Source of the DNA: Desulfomonile tiedjei
GTDB taxonomy: Bacteria; Desulfobacterota; Desulfomonilia; Desulfomonilales; Desulfomonilaceae
Direction of reading: 5' to 3'
Assembly (NCBI GenBank): GCA_020718965.1
Contig: DYRE01000148.1
Coordinates: 1 to 5,707, forward strand
Length of the DNA: 5,707 bases
Shown: positions 5,060 to 5,707 of the stretch, in pieces
How the letters are laid out: each line of letters starts with the position of its first letter
How positions within the stretch are numbered: position 1 is the stretch's first letter
The notes under the pieces: model-generated
What the model was told of the DNA's origin: nothing
The model's input: the letters and a program-made list of their open reading frames with translations, nothing else
The model's database searches: none
Position numbers and translations under genes: made by a program

Positions 5060-5707
5060 TTAGGGCTTCTGGTCGAGGCTGCGGTAATTTCCTGTCGCGA
5101 TGTATGGCGAGGTCATCTTCGCCGGATCGACGATGCGGTCGAATTCCTCCTCTGTCACAAATCCGAGTTTAAGTGCGGCGTCCTTAAGCGTTATGTCTTT
5201 GTCCATAGCAAAGTGCGCTATCTGCGACGCCTTGTCGTAGCCAATCACCGGTGATAGCGCTGTGACAAGCATAAGGGAGCGGTCCAGATACTCCTTGATC
5301 TTCTTCAGGTTCGGCTGTGTGCCTTCGACCAGGAACTTGCGGAAATTTGTGCACCCATCCGTCATGATCGTGATTGAGTGCATGATGTTAAAAATTATCA
5401 ATGGCTTGTAGACATTCATCTCAAGATAACCGCCGGCGCCTCCAAAACCAACAGCTACGTCATTTGCCATAACTTGTACGGCGATCATTGTAAGCGCCTC
5501 TACCTGAGTCGGATTCACTTTGCCTGGCATGATCGAAGAACCCGGCTCATTTTCCGGGATCACCAGCTCGGCAAAGCCTGCCCGAGGGCCGCATGACATA
5601 AGTCGGATGTCATTTGCGATCTTATAGAGTGATACAGCCAGTGTGCGCATCGTGCCGGAGAGCTGCACGAGAGCGTCGTGCGCGCCCTGAACCGTAAACT
5701 TGTTCGG
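5060..5707 (-). CDS. fumC: class II fumarate hydratase, C-terminal part (start off the window)
   Basis: Class II fumarase reversibly hydrates fumarate to L-malate without an iron-sulfur cluster and works as a homotetramer. The 215 residues seen are the C-terminal half; the family is about 460 aa. AHDALVQLSG (9-18) and KIANDIRLMSCGPRAG (29-44) precede the superfamily signature GSSIMPGKVN (56-65), which carries the mobile-loop catalytic serine and the Lys and Asn that bind substrate. PENEPGSSIM before it and NPTQVEAL after it are fumarase-type; aspartate ammonia-lyases differ here. RSLMLVTALSPVIGYDKA (143-160) and the C-terminal domain KLGFVTEEEFDRIV (180-193) also match FumC. It is the first visible gene of a minus-strand unit that continues to the CoA-transferase. 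An oxygen-stable fumarase would serve the citric acid cycle or a methylmalonyl-CoA/propionate route. The choice between those is not visible here. Confidence 0.94.
   Translation of the reverse strand, partial: PNKFTVQGAHDALVQLSGTMRTLAVSLYKIANDIRLMSCGPRAGFAELVIPENEPGSSIMPGKVNPTQVEALTMIAVQVMANDVAVGFGGAGGYLEMNVYKPLIIFNIMHSITIMTDGCTNFRKFLVEGTQPNLKKIKEYLDRSLMLVTALSPVIGYDKASQIAHFAMDKDITLKDAALKLGFVTEEEFDRIVDPAKMTSPYIATGNYRSLDQKP

Overview
The window is ordinary bacterial chromosome with dense, compact genes. No phage, insertion sequence, CRISPR array or toxin-antitoxin pair was seen. The gene mix is a nucleotide-sugar pathway, a small cysteine-rich glutaredoxin, a divergent TsaC, a tRNA with encoded CCA, a family III CoA-transferase and a class II fumarase. 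This would fit an anaerobic Gram-negative bacterium such as a sulfate-reducing or syntrophic deltaproteobacterium (Desulfobacterota), but that assignment is an inference from gene flavour, not from any marker gene.

Left block (1-1885, minus strand): gmd (GDP-mannose 4,6-dehydratase) is followed by fcl (GDP-L-fucose synthase, cut by the left edge). The two genes overlap by one base (TAATG). Together they turn GDP-mannose into GDP-L-fucose for surface polysaccharide. A good sigma-70-type promoter with an extended -10 lies upstream of gmd.

Middle block (1886-3425, plus strand): an AT-rich intergenic region with several dyads leads to a glutaredoxin-like redox protein of 84 aa. A second AT-rich spacer carries two further inverted repeats and leads to a TsaC/YrdC threonylcarbamoyl-AMP synthase, probably starting at TTG. 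A tRNA-Gln(CTG) gene follows. Its likely promoter has a perfect TTGACA -35 box that contains the tsaC stop codon.

Right block (3491-5707, minus strand): in transcription order this is the 3' part of a class II fumarase (fumC), an unrecognised small ORF, and a family III (CaiB/BaiF) CoA-transferase. Spacing suggests one operon. The small ORF may be frameshifted: another frame at its 3' end reads plausibly as protein and would close the gap to the CoA-transferase to 19 bases. The tRNA and the CoA-transferase converge on 3426-3490, where no clear terminator is visible.

I found no strong case for an undescribed system. The most useful leads are the small ORF in the fumarase/CoA-transferase operon, the dyads ahead of the glutaredoxin and tsaC genes, and the tsaC stop codon lying within the tRNA promoter. 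There is no gene-free stretch longer than 300 bases; the longest is 1886-2179.
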